A DNA stretch of 20,382 bases from CAYPTI01 sp964413525 [NCBI: uncultured bacterium]. GTDB taxonomy: Bacteria; T1Sed10-126. This document shows, piece by piece, positions 1 through 7,556 of the stretch. Location of the stretch: the NCBI GenBank assembly GCA_964413525.1, contig CAYPTI010000019.1:1-20382 (forward strand), in the 5' to 3' direction. Every line of letters begins with the position of its first letter. Position 1 is the first letter of the stretch. The notes under the pieces are model-generated. The model saw nothing but the letters and a program-made list of their open reading frames with translations, did no database searches and had not been told where the DNA came from. A program made the position numbers and the translations under genes.

Positions 1-389
1 TCGGGAAGGGCCACCCGAACCTGGTTCTGCCAGGGACCCAGGTCCTGCTGAACGACTTCAACCAGAGTAAAATCCCGTTCGGCGGGTTCAACGAGATCCA
101 GCTGATCCCGGAGTTGCTGATTCGTCCGTTCAAGCCGCCGGAGCCGGGACTCCAGCCGCCGGTTCCTCTGTTCCACCCGCTGAAGGGATTCGAGTCGATC
201 CCTCATCGACCGGCGGTCGGTGAACCAGCTCACCAGATCCTGACGGACGGTCTGGACGCCGGATATCCCCGCCTGAAGGGGTTTGAGCACCGTAAGGGCG
301 GAGGGCGCGGGGGCGCCGGTTACCTGGGTGAGGAGGAGCAAGGAAACCAGAAGGAAATATCCGACAAAGGCCATCCCTTCACGTGTCAC
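1..389 (-). CDS. mreC: Rod shape-determining protein MreC, N-terminal part (cut by window edge)
   Basis: The minus strand stays open from position 389 to the window edge and encodes about 129 residues. They comprise a short cytoplasmic start, one hydrophobic membrane segment (about residues 7-25), a charged coiled coil rich in Arg, Glu, Leu and Gln (about 55-95), and then the first strand of the periplasmic MreC beta-domain (VVQQDLGPWQNQVRVALP). This is the standard MreC layout, and the gene directly follows mreB as in most mre operons. MreC links cytoplasmic MreB filaments to periplasmic and membrane cell-wall synthases. I chose GTG at 389 because TAGGAG lies 9 nt upstream; the ATG at 374 is in the same frame but has its purine run directly against the start codon. 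The C-terminal part, and probably mreD, lie outside the window. Confidence 0.85.
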   Translation of the reverse strand, partial: MTREGMAFVGYFLLVSLLLLTQVTGAPAPSALTVLKPLQAGISGVQTVRQDLVSWFTDRRSMRDRLESLQRVEQRNRRLESRLRRLERTNQQLRDQLDLVEPAERDFTLVEVVQQDLGPWQNQVRVALP

Positions 390-398
390 CGTTTCTTA

Positions 399-404
399 CT
401 CCTA
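399..404 (-). promoter_or_regulatory. Ribosome binding site of mreC
   Basis: TAGGAG on the minus strand lies 9 nt before GTG at 389. It favours the GTG start over the downstream ATG at 374. Confidence 0.6.
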
Positions 405-447
405 GGAAAATCGGTACGGGAGAAAAACCGGACGAGTCACGACCGGC

Positions 448-1488
448 TCATCGCAGGTTACCGTTCAACCGCTTGGTTTCCTGGAGATACATGCCGGTTC
501 CTTCCACAACGGAGGTCAGGGGGTCGTCGGCAATGCTTACCGGCAAACCGGTTTCCTCGGCGATCAGCCGATCGATCCCGCGAAGCAGCGAACCGCCCCC
601 CGTCATCAGGATGCCTCGCTCGGTGATATCGGCCGACAGTTCGGGGGGGGTCTCCTCCAGGGTTTCCTTGACGCTGCGGACAATCCGGTCGATGGGATCC
701 TTCATGGAATCACGAATTTCGTCCCCGCTCACGGTCAGGCTTTCGGGAAGTCCGTTGCCGATGTGACGTCCCTTGATTTCGAACTCCAGCTCGTCGTACT
801 GCTCGTCCGGGTACGCGGAACCCACTTCCATCTTCACCTGCTCGCTGGTTCGTTCCCCCACGATGATGTCGTAGGTCTCGCGGAGGTACTCCACGATGGA
901 CACGTCCATCTCATCACCGCCGACCCGAACCGATCGAGAAACCACCATCCCCCCCATGGAGATAACGGCCACCTCCGTGGTGCCTCCGCCGATGTCGACC
1001 ACCATGCTCCCGGCCGCCTCGTTGACCGGCATCCTGGCTCCGATCGCCGCGGCGATGGGTTCCTCGATGATGTGGATCTCCCGGGCGCCGGCCTGCTCCC
1101 CGGATTCCGTCACGGCCCGTTTTTCAACCTCCGTGACTCCGGTCGGCACCCCGATCACCATGCGGGGACTCACGAACTTCCGGCGGTTGTGTACTTTGTT
1201 GATGAAGTACCGAATCATCTTTTCGGTTGCGTCAAAATCGGCGATGACTCCGTCCCGAAGCGGCCGCACCGCTTTGATCCGGGCCGGGGTCCGCCCGACC
1301 ATGTCCTTGGCATCGTTCCCCACCGCCAGAATATCGCCGCTGTTGGTGTCGAGCGCCACGATGGAGGGCTCCCGGAGCACCACGCCGCGTCCCTTCACGT
1401 GGACGAGGGTGTTGGCCGTTCCCAGGTCGATTCCCATGTCGTTTGAAAACAGTCCGTGAATGAATTCAAAGGGTTGAATCAAATCCAT
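448..1488 (-). CDS. mreB: Rod shape-determining protein MreB (bacterial actin)
   Basis: A full-length MreB of 346 residues, the usual family length. The actin-fold ATPase motifs are intact: phosphate-1 DLGTANT at about 21-27, phosphate-2 DIGGGTTE at 165-172, the [10 protein letters not shown] segment at 141-150, and the adenosine loop TGGGSLLRG at 296-304. The N-terminus [14 protein letters not shown] is amphipathic or hydrophobic, as expected for membrane binding. MreB polymerises under the inner membrane and guides elongation of the side wall together with MreC, MreD, RodA and PBP2. A TTG at 1491 directly precedes the ATG, but ATG at 1488 is the more natural start; a GGGAG stretch sits only a few bases upstream. 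The gene begins 9 nt after the TPR gene stops, so the two are surely co-transcribed. Confidence 0.96.
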   Translation of the reverse strand: MDLIQPFEFIHGLFSNDMGIDLGTANTLVHVKGRGVVLREPSIVALDTNSGDILAVGNDAKDMVGRTPARIKAVRPLRDGVIADFDATEKMIRYFINKVHNRRKFVSPRMVIGVPTGVTEVEKRAVTESGEQAGAREIHIIEEPIAAAIGARMPVNEAAGSMVVDIGGGTTEVAVISMGGMVVSRSVRVGGDEMDVSIVEYLRETYDIIVGERTSEQVKMEVGSAYPDEQYDELEFEIKGRHIGNGLPESLTVSGDEIRDSMKDPIDRIVRSVKETLEETPPELSADITERGILMTGGGSLLRGIDRLIAEETGLPVSIADDPLTSVVEGTGMYLQETKRLNGNLR

Positions 1489-1497
1489 CAACTCCCG

Positions 1498-2421
1498 TCA
1501 GGTCGTTTCATCAAGGTTCTCCAGCAAAAGCCGGGCGGTCCGGGCAACCGGTTCCACGTCGATCAGCTCCTCAAGCTGCTGCCGGGCATGATCCGTTCGA
1601 CCGCCCTGAATGAGAGCCCGGGCCTTGAGGACCTGCATGCTGGGTCGTTCCAACCACTCCGGATGATCCCGTAACACGGCCAGCACCTGCTCGTGATTTT
1701 CCTGATCCAGCCGGAGGGCCAGGCTGGCCTCCCGAACGTTCCAGAGCAATTCCCCGTACCGATCCGGCTGTTCCTGAACCATATCATAAACCCGGACCAG
1801 TAGTTCGTTGGCCTGCTCGAGGTTGCCGAGCGACCGATGGGTCCAGGCCTTGTTGAACAGGATGACCGGGTCGTTGACGGAGGTTCCGAGCGACCGGTAG
1901 AAATCCAGCGCCCGTTCGTGTTCTCCCAGCTCGACGTGAAGGTTCCCGAGCAGAGTGGTGAGTTCCTCGGACCGATAGCCCCGTTCGTAGGATTGCAGGG
2001 CTATATCACGCGCCCGCGGGAGGTAGTTGAAATCGGGGTCCAGTTGACCGAGCTGATGGTACAGGTACGCCGCATTAAACTGATCCCGGGCTGAAAAATT
2101 CCACCGTGGGGACGAGTCCAATCGACGGTAGGCTTCAAGCGAAGTCAGAAGCACTCCCCGGGGGTCCTCGAGGTTCATCTCCGGATCCCGGCGATGATGG
2201 CGGATCATTTCGACCCCGTGACGAGCCGTTCGAAGCAGCAGGGGGCCGTCGTACGGGTCGTCGGCCAGCTCCCCCTGAAGCTGTCGGAAGGCCTCCGGAT
2301 CGAACCGTTCGTTCTCGGCGGATTCTTCGGCCGCGACAGCCAGGTACCCAAACCCCAGCATCAGCACGATCAACCCCGCTGCGACGAACCGGCCGTTTCC
2401 GTCCTTCACCCAGGAAATCAT
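1498..2421 (-). CDS. Membrane-anchored or secreted TPR-repeat protein upstream of mreB
   Basis: A 307-residue protein with one N-terminal hydrophobic segment (about residues 10-31, ending near LAVAAEE) that could be a signal peptide or a single membrane anchor. The rest is helical and contains tetratricopeptide-type repeats. The clearest are around 150-182 (LLGNLHVELGEHERALDFYR) and 188-215 (FNKAWTHRSLGNLEQANELL), with further helix pairs to the end. TPRs bind other proteins, and no enzymatic motif is visible. It is the first gene of the operon leading into mreB and mreC, so an envelope or elongasome role is plausible but only inferred from position. No strong Shine-Dalgarno precedes ATG 2421; only a loose GGGG run about 12 nt upstream is seen. 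Its exact function is unknown to me. Confidence 0.85.
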   Translation of the reverse strand: MISWVKDGNGRFVAAGLIVLMLGFGYLAVAAEESAENERFDPEAFRQLQGELADDPYDGPLLLRTARHGVEMIRHHRRDPEMNLEDPRGVLLTSLEAYRRLDSSPRWNFSARDQFNAAYLYHQLGQLDPDFNYLPRARDIALQSYERGYRSEELTTLLGNLHVELGEHERALDFYRSLGTSVNDPVILFNKAWTHRSLGNLEQANELLVRVYDMVQEQPDRYGELLWNVREASLALRLDQENHEQVLAVLRDHPEWLERPSMQVLKARALIQGGRTDHARQQLEELIDVEPVARTARLLLENLDETT

Positions 2422-2528
2422 CCGGTCCGATTCCCCGTCTCAAATTCCGTCCGACGAATTCGGTCCATAAAACACCACGGTGTCCTTTCCATCTCGGATG
2501 CATTCGACCAGCATGTATCGTAACCTAA

Positions 2529-2558
2529 AGTGTATCCGCAACAGGAAATTCTTCGCAA
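2529..2558 (-). promoter_or_regulatory. Candidate promoter for the TPR-mreB-mreC operon
   Basis: On the minus strand, TTGCGA (2558-2553, 4/6 to TTGACA) is followed after 18 nt by TACACT (2534-2529, 4/6 to TATAAT). Transcription would start near 2522, about 100 nt before the TPR gene. The -35 overlaps that of the divergent promoter on the other strand. This rests on visual consensus matching only. Confidence 0.4.
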
Positions 2559-2581
2559 GGTCACCCTGATCACGGTATAGT
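2552..2581 (+). promoter_or_regulatory. Candidate promoter for the PpiD-like/ClpX-like/LptF operon
   Basis: TTCGCA (2552-2557, 4/6) and TATAGT (2576-2581, 5/6) are separated by 18 nt, with a second TATAGT at 2582-2587. The start codon at 2622 lies about 35 nt downstream of the expected initiation point. The remaining intergenic DNA (2422-2528) contains no gene; it holds an imperfect inverted repeat, GATGCAT (2497-2503) and ATGTATC (2513-2519), that could be an operator. Confidence 0.45.
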
Positions 2582-2621
2582 TATAGTTTGAATTCAACCC
2601 ACTCAGGAAAGGGACTTCTCC

Positions 2622-4175
2622 GTGAACTGGATCCGAAACAACATGGCGGTCTTCGTATGGTTCACGGCGATCGCCTTCGTCATCTGGATGTTTGCCATCA
2701 TGGGGATGGGAGCCTTTGAAGGCGGCCTGACCCAGGACCCCGCCCTTGCCACCGTAAACGGAGTCTCCATCGGCTACAACAATTTTCAGGAACGAGTGTC
2801 CCAGCAACGCCGGCAACTTGCCCAGGAACTCGAAGGCCAGCCCTCCGGAGAACAGCTTCAGGAGATCCGGCAGGAGGTCTTCCGCCAGATGGTTCGCGAG
2901 ACGTTGCTCCAGCAGCAGGCCCTGTCGGAGGGATACGAGGCCGATCAGGACCAGGCGGAGACGCTCCTGGCCATGCAGATCATGGGTCCGGAGGAGTTCA
3001 ACCCGGATCGGCTCGATTCCCTTCTCGCCCAGCTTTCGGACAGCCGACGCCAGAATTTACTCGAACAGACCCGCCGGCAACTTGAATCGATGTCCCAGCA
3101 GCAGTGGCTCCGTGAACAGATCCCCCGGCGAAGCCTGTTGGAATATCAGTTCGCCGGCGGCATCCGGGAAGCCCGCGTCTGGGGCATTTACCTCAATCCC
3201 CGGGAATTCATCGGCGAGGACGAAATTCAACAGTATTACGACTCCTACGAGGACCGGTTCCTGACCGAACCCGAGGCCCGGGTCCGGGAAATTTTCCTGG
3301 GCAACCCCCGGGACGCCGAGAACCCCGAGCAGTCCTTCCAGGAACTGGAAGATACCATGGAAGTCATCAACCGGGAGCTCCAGGGCAATACTCCGTTTAC
3401 GGAACTGGCCCGGGAATACAACGTCGATCCGGAGCTGGCGGAACAGGGGGGAGACCTTGGCTGGATCGAACCGGACGATCTCCCCAACCAGGAAGCCCGA
3501 CGGGTGTTTGACGCCGAACCCGGGTACCACACCTCCATGGTCCGCAGCGACGAGGGGTTCCATTACTTCTACCTGGAAGAAGGACCCGACCAGGAACGTC
3601 GTCCCCTGCAGGAGGTCCGCGGGGAAATCCAGGACGAACTGCTCTCCGACCGCCACTGGCAGCGGGCCCGGGAGGAAGCCCGGGACCTTCACGAACAGAT
3701 CCGTACAAACTCCGATCCCCTGGCCGCCCTTCGGGAACTGGCCCCGACTAACTCCCACAGCCCCACCGCCGAACAGAACGGGGATTACGGCTGGCTTCCC
3801 AAACGGTACCTGGTTCTGAACCGGCACTCCCACGCCGGATCCTGGGCGGACGAAATCGCCGAGGATCAGCTCATTTACCCCGCCGTCCGGCGGGCCCTGT
3901 TTCCGGAGGAAAACGGGACCGGACTCCGTGAGGTCGCCGAGTCCGAATCCGGGTTCCACCTCTTTTACGTCGAGGACCAACGTTCTCCGGACATCGAAAG
4001 CATCCCGCAAGAAACCCGCCAGACCTGGGTGAATCGCCTCCGTCAGCAACACGTGCGGGACTACCGGGAAGCCTGGCTCGACTGGATGCAGGACCGGGCC
4101 GAGGTCAACATTGAACTGAGCCGGGAACAGATCGGGTTCCAGTTGTCCCTCGACGAGCTCGAGGAAACCTCGTAA
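2622..4175 (+). CDS. PpiD/SurA-like membrane-anchored peptidyl-prolyl isomerase/chaperone
   Basis: A 517-residue protein with one N-terminal membrane segment (about residues 8-30), a SurA/PpiD-type helical chaperone domain (about 35-200, with the ATVNGVSIGYNNFQERV entry motif), a parvulin domain (about 218-322, including GGDLGWIEPDDL and a GFHYFYLEE end), and a second weaker parvulin-like region (about 360-452, NGDYGWLPKRYL and GFHLFYVED). PpiD-type proteins sit in the inner membrane facing the periplasm and help newly exported proteins fold. The start is GTG, with an AGGAAAGG ribosome binding site about 9 nt upstream; an ATG seven codons later is less well placed. The protein is strongly acidic and Gln-rich. 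It leads a three-gene operon, with the next gene starting 4 nt after its stop. Whether the second parvulin domain is active cannot be judged by eye. Confidence 0.88.
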   Translation: MNWIRNNMAVFVWFTAIAFVIWMFAIMGMGAFEGGLTQDPALATVNGVSIGYNNFQERVSQQRRQLAQELEGQPSGEQLQEIRQEVFRQMVRETLLQQQALSEGYEADQDQAETLLAMQIMGPEEFNPDRLDSLLAQLSDSRRQNLLEQTRRQLESMSQQQWLREQIPRRSLLEYQFAGGIREARVWGIYLNPREFIGEDEIQQYYDSYEDRFLTEPEARVREIFLGNPRDAENPEQSFQELEDTMEVINRELQGNTPFTELAREYNVDPELAEQGGDLGWIEPDDLPNQEARRVFDAEPGYHTSMVRSDEGFHYFYLEEGPDQERRPLQEVRGEIQDELLSDRHWQRAREEARDLHEQIRTNSDPLAALRELAPTNSHSPTAEQNGDYGWLPKRYLVLNRHSHAGSWADEIAEDQLIYPAVRRALFPEENGTGLREVAESESGFHLFYVEDQRSPDIESIPQETRQTWVNRLRQQHVRDYREAWLDWMQDRAEVNIELSREQIGFQLSLDELEETS

Positions 4176-4179
4176 TCCG

Positions 4180-5682
4180 ATGTTGAACGGCCAGGACCCC
4201 GACAATCCCTTCGAGGACCTGCAGGAAATCCTCCAGTCCTTCAAGGACAAGTACGGCCAGTCCATCGACGCCCGGCCCGGAGCCGGTCCACGCCGGGCCG
4301 AGCCTCAGTCCGCCGGAACTGAACCGGGCCGCGAGGAGGAGGCCGACGACTGGAGCCTGAACTTCGACTACAACCCCCGTCAAATTCGTAGCCACCTGGA
4401 CCGCTACGTCATCGGTCAGGACGAAGCCAAAAAACGGCTCGCCAACGCCGTCTGCTACCACTACCGGGAACGGAAGGGCTCGGAGGAATACTACCAGAAA
4501 AAAAACATCCTTATGATCGGCAACACCGGCGTGGGCAAGACCCACCTGGTCGAGGTGCTTGCCGACTTCATCGGGGTCCCCTTCGTCAAGGCGGACGCCA
4601 CCAAGTTCAGCGGGACGGGGTACGTGGGAAAAAACGTTTCGTCCCTGGTTCGGGAACTGACCCAGCGGGCCGACGACAACCTGAACAAGGCCGAACACGG
4701 GATCGTATTCCTGGACGAAATTGACAAAATCACCAGCGATCGTTCCGACGGAGGACGGGACGTCTCCGGCCAGGACGTTCAATCCAACCTGCTGAAATTG
4801 CTCGAGGAAACCGAGGTCAAGCTCGTCGATCCCTCCAACCCCATGTCCATGATGCAGGGGATGCAGCAGATGTTCGGCGGCGGCGGGATGGACCGGGAAA
4901 CCCTCAACACTCGCAACATCCTGTTCATCGTGAGCGGGGCCTTCCCGGGGCTGGAAGAAATCGTGGGACGGCGGCTCGAACACGGAGGAGTCGGGTTCAC
5001 CGTCGACGTCGATTCGGAACGGAACGTGAAACTGCTCCGGAACGTCGCCGGCGACGATCTGATCAACTACGGACTCGAGGCCGAGTTCGTCGGACGGCTT
5101 CCCGTTCGGACCTGTCTGCACGATCTGGACGAGGATCACCTGTACCGGATCCTGACGGAATCACGCAGTTCCATTCTCCGCCAGTACCGGCAGGATTTTG
5201 AATCCTACGACATCACGCTTTCCGTCACCGAGGAAGGTCTCCGGGCGATCGCTCGCCGGGCGGCGTCGATGGACCTGGGAGCGCGGGCCCTCACCACCGT
5301 ACTGGAAAACACCCTGTTCGAATTTATGCACGAACTGCCCGACCGGGGTTGCCGGGAACTTGAAATCACCCGGGAAACCGTGGAAAACCCTCGGCGGGAA
5401 CTCTACCGGCTGCTGATGGACCTTGACTTCGATCAGCGCCTGGAGGAGGAATTCGGCAAGTACGGGGTGGAACTGGACCTGACCGATCAGGCCCGGGAGG
5501 AAATCATTCGCCGGGCAGCCGAGGCCGACCGGCTTCCCTTCCCCTTCTTCAAAGACCGGTTCGCTTCCCTCCATCACGTCCTCAACATCATCGACCTCGA
5601 TCGGCTTGAACTGACTCCCGACCTCATCGACGACCCGGAAACCGAGCTGGACGAACTCTGCAGTCAACATTACCGGGAGTAG
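4180..5682 (+). CDS. ClpX-like AAA+ unfoldase lacking the zinc-binding domain, with an extended C-terminus
   Basis: A 500-residue AAA+ ATPase of the ClpX/HslU class. Visible motifs are Walker A GNTGVGKT (114-121), Walker B IVFLDE (175-180), pore loop GYVG (147-150), the RDVSGQDVQ segment (193-201), an IGF-like VGF loop (271-273) that in ClpX contacts ClpP, GRLPV (305-309) and the sensor-2 motif LGARAL (366-371). The Cys4 zinc domain that begins ordinary ClpX is absent: the first 60 residues hold no cysteine and are Pro/Gly/Glu-rich. Where ClpX has its RKH substrate loop there is a Met/Gly-rich stretch (about 221-237). After the normal small domain come about 75 extra residues (428-500) resembling a second copy of it. 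The protein is cytoplasmic and probably unfolds proteins, perhaps for ClpP, but no clpP lies in the window. The gene may therefore be a paralogue rather than the main clpX. Confidence 0.85.
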   Translation: MLNGQDPDNPFEDLQEILQSFKDKYGQSIDARPGAGPRRAEPQSAGTEPGREEEADDWSLNFDYNPRQIRSHLDRYVIGQDEAKKRLANAVCYHYRERKGSEEYYQKKNILMIGNTGVGKTHLVEVLADFIGVPFVKADATKFSGTGYVGKNVSSLVRELTQRADDNLNKAEHGIVFLDEIDKITSDRSDGGRDVSGQDVQSNLLKLLEETEVKLVDPSNPMSMMQGMQQMFGGGGMDRETLNTRNILFIVSGAFPGLEEIVGRRLEHGGVGFTVDVDSERNVKLLRNVAGDDLINYGLEAEFVGRLPVRTCLHDLDEDHLYRILTESRSSILRQYRQDFESYDITLSVTEEGLRAIARRAASMDLGARALTTVLENTLFEFMHELPDRGCRELEITRETVENPRRELYRLLMDLDFDQRLEEEFGKYGVELDLTDQAREEIIRRAAEADRLPFPFFKDRFASLHHVLNIIDLDRLELTPDLIDDPETELDELCSQHYRE

Positions 5683-5692
5683 TCCGCTTCTC

Positions 5693-6775
5693 CTGAACCT
5701 TCTTACCCGCTACCTGCTTCGCGAGCTATCCCTTCCGCTGGTCCTGGGGATTGCCCTGTTCACCTTCCTGATGCTGTTCCAGCAGCTGTTTGACCTCACC
5801 GACCTGATCGTCAACCGGGGCCTTCCCCTGCTGGACGTGACTCGTCTGCTGACCCTGGGCCTTCCCGAAACCCTCCCCCTGAGCGTTCCCATGGCCCTGG
5901 TGTTCGCCGTCCTGATGGTCTACGGACGGATGGCGGCCAACCATGAACTGGAAGCCATGCGTCTGGCCGGATACTCCCTGCCCCGCCTCCTGGTTCCGGT
6001 CCTCCTGCTCGGAATGGCCCTCACAATTGGGTTGCTCGGGCTCCAGCAATGGGGTATTCCTCATCTGGCCGAACTCCGCGAGCGTCAGCTCGCGGCCCTC
6101 GAAGTCGAGAACCCGGCCGACCTGATTCGTCCCAACACCTACCAGACCGTCGGACCGTTCACCATCTATGCCGAACGGGTTGATGGCCGGGATATGAACG
6201 GAATTCACATCATCGACGAACGGGGCGAACGCCCCCGGTACGTCCACAGTCAGGCCGGTCGCTGGCTGGACTCGGAGCCGGGGTCGTTTCGGCTTGAATT
6301 AACCGACGGGACGGTCCATGAAGGAGCGACCGGGGATTATCGAATCCTGGATTTTCAACGTCAGGTTCTGGAGATGGAATGGACTCGTCAGGAAGCCGAC
6401 GTGGAGCGGGAGGTCGGCCAGCTGTCGCTCGTCGAACTGGGGAACCGGTACGAAAGGCTCCGGTTCGAGCAGTCAGCCCCGGACGAAGACGACCGGGAGA
6501 TCCTTCTGTCGATCCACCGGACCCTGGCCTTCCCGCTGGCCTGCTTCTTCCTCATCTGGGTGGCCGCTCCGCTGGGCATGCTGGCCCGAAAAAGCGGAGC
6601 CTCCCTGGGGTTCGCCATGACCCTCGGGGTGGTGTTTGTCTACTACCTCATCTACGCCCTGGGGGAGCCGCTGATGTCCGGGATGGGCCTGATGCCGGAA
6701 CTGGTGGCCTGGATGCCCAACCTGACGGCCGGCGTCGTGGGCGGATTTCTCTTATGGCGACTCGAAAAACAATGA
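5693..6775 (+). CDS. lptF: LPS export permease of the LptF/LptG (YjgP/YjgQ) family
   Basis: About 360 residues with the family layout: three N-terminal membrane helices (roughly 10-32, 58-78, 95-115), a periplasmic beta-jellyroll (about 125-270) and three C-terminal helices (about 280-355). The hallmark GRMAANHELEAMRLAG cytoplasmic stretch is present. LptF and LptG form the inner-membrane core of the LptB2FG transporter that pulls lipopolysaccharide from the membrane toward LptA and LptD. The jellyroll wording resembles LptF more than LptG, but the distinction by eye is weak. The conserved first helix (LLTRYLLRELSLPL) begins before the first ATG (5771), and no ATG, GTG or TTG exists in frame between the upstream stop at 5612 and 5771. 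I therefore place the start at CTG 5693, 10 nt after the preceding stop, with GGGAG about 13 nt upstream. Translation may be coupled to the gene before. Confidence 0.85.
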   Translation: MNLLTRYLLRELSLPLVLGIALFTFLMLFQQLFDLTDLIVNRGLPLLDVTRLLTLGLPETLPLSVPMALVFAVLMVYGRMAANHELEAMRLAGYSLPRLLVPVLLLGMALTIGLLGLQQWGIPHLAELRERQLAALEVENPADLIRPNTYQTVGPFTIYAERVDGRDMNGIHIIDERGERPRYVHSQAGRWLDSEPGSFRLELTDGTVHEGATGDYRILDFQRQVLEMEWTRQEADVEREVGQLSLVELGNRYERLRFEQSAPDEDDREILLSIHRTLAFPLACFFLIWVAAPLGMLARKSGASLGFAMTLGVVFVYYLIYALGEPLMSGMGLMPELVAWMPNLTAGVVGGFLLWRLEKQ

Positions 6776-6783
6776 TAAATCGA

Positions 6784-6806
6784 ACCGGTCCGGATCGACT
6801 CCGGTC
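6784..6806. terminator. Weak hairpin between the convergent LptF-like and DUF47 genes
   Basis: CCGGA (6790-6794) and TCCGG (6800-6804) form a 5-bp stem with a 5-nt loop in the gap between the two convergent genes, overlapping the last codon of the DUF47 gene only at the edge. The minus-strand side is followed by a moderately T-rich stretch. The LptF-like gene ends with tandem stops TGA-TAA. The hairpin could serve both directions, but it is short and has no clean T-run. Confidence 0.2.
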
Positions 6807-7443
6807 AGGCCTTCCGTTTGACCAGCATGATGTCGATTCGGTCGGAGGCATCCTCCATCCGGTCCGAAATGGAGGCGGTAAAGTGGATTAAATCGCGGGC
6901 CAGTAACTTCTCCGCCAGCTCCATGTCCTCCCGTTCGAACAACTCCTTGATCATGTTCCATTCATGCTGGTCGACGGTCTGCTCCAGTTCCTCGACCTCG
7001 CGGGCCAGCCGGCTGGCTTCCTCCCAATCCGAGTCGAACGCCTCGATGATCCCGACCAGGGGATCAAAACATTCCAGAACGGTGGCGGTCATCTTCTTGA
7101 GGCCGGGGCGCATTTCTTCGGGAATGTGAGGGTGTTGCTGGGCGACGATGTCGCTGACGGTCTCGGCCCGGTTGGCCACCTTGTCAATTAATTCCACCAG
7201 CGTGATGTAATCTTCCCGGAACAGCGGCAAAAAGGCTCCCTCGTAGATTTCCCGCTCGATCTCCCGGCGGATCTTGTCGGCGTCGTGTTCTCGTTCGTGA
7301 ACCTGGTAGGACAGTTCTTCAAATTCGTTCCCATCCAGGTAGGCGTCCATCATGTCCTTAAACACCCGGAGACAGCTCTGAACTTCCTCCAGGTGCTGGC
7401 TGATGGTTTCCTTCACGCGGGATTCCTTGCGTCCGAAGATCAT
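6805..7443 (-). CDS. PhoU-like DUF47 family protein
   Basis: A 212-residue, all-helical, acidic protein of the DUF47/TIGR00153 type (PhoU-like, sometimes called Pit accessory protein). It shows the repeated acidic helix pattern of PhoU-fold proteins that bind metal clusters: EREHDADKIRREIE near 50-63, ELIDKVANRAETVSD near 84-98 and SISDRMEDASDRID near 191-204. Family members often adjoin a Pit phosphate transporter and are thought to modulate it, but no pit gene is visible here. The neighbours are lptD upstream on the same strand and the LptF-like gene converging from the other side. ATG 7443 has AAAGGA (7452-7457 on the minus strand) 8 nt upstream, a good ribosome binding site. Biochemical function is not established for the family. 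Confidence 0.85.
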   Translation of the reverse strand: MIFGRKESRVKETISQHLEEVQSCLRVFKDMMDAYLDGNEFEELSYQVHEREHDADKIRREIEREIYEGAFLPLFREDYITLVELIDKVANRAETVSDIVAQQHPHIPEEMRPGLKKMTATVLECFDPLVGIIEAFDSDWEEASRLAREVEELEQTVDQHEWNMIKELFEREDMELAEKLLARDLIHFTASISDRMEDASDRIDIMLVKRKA

Positions 7444-7526
7444 GAATTCGATCCTTTCCGCGGGTTCAACGGACCTTCGACTGCTCGCGAGCTACCACCG
7501 TACGTTGATCGGAATTCACGGATGTA

Positions 7527-7554
7527 AGTGTATGGTTCGGGACCGTTCGCGCAA
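7527..7554 (-). promoter_or_regulatory. Candidate promoter for the DUF47 gene
   Basis: On the minus strand TTGCGC (7554-7549) and TACACT (7532-7527) are 16 nt apart, just after the end of lptD. The TTGCG and TACACT elements recur in the candidate promoter of the mreB operon. The match to consensus is modest (3/6 and 4/6). The rest of the 113-nt gap holds only a short GCTCGCGAGC palindrome (7483-7492). Confidence 0.3.
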
Positions 7555-7556
7555 CC

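Noticed and set aside
3057-4265. 402-codon open frame on the minus strand opposite the PpiD-like gene
   Set aside because: It is the mirror of a GC-rich coding frame; its product has no recognisable domain and is dominated by Gly, Phe, Val and Pro, while the plus strand encodes a clear foldase.
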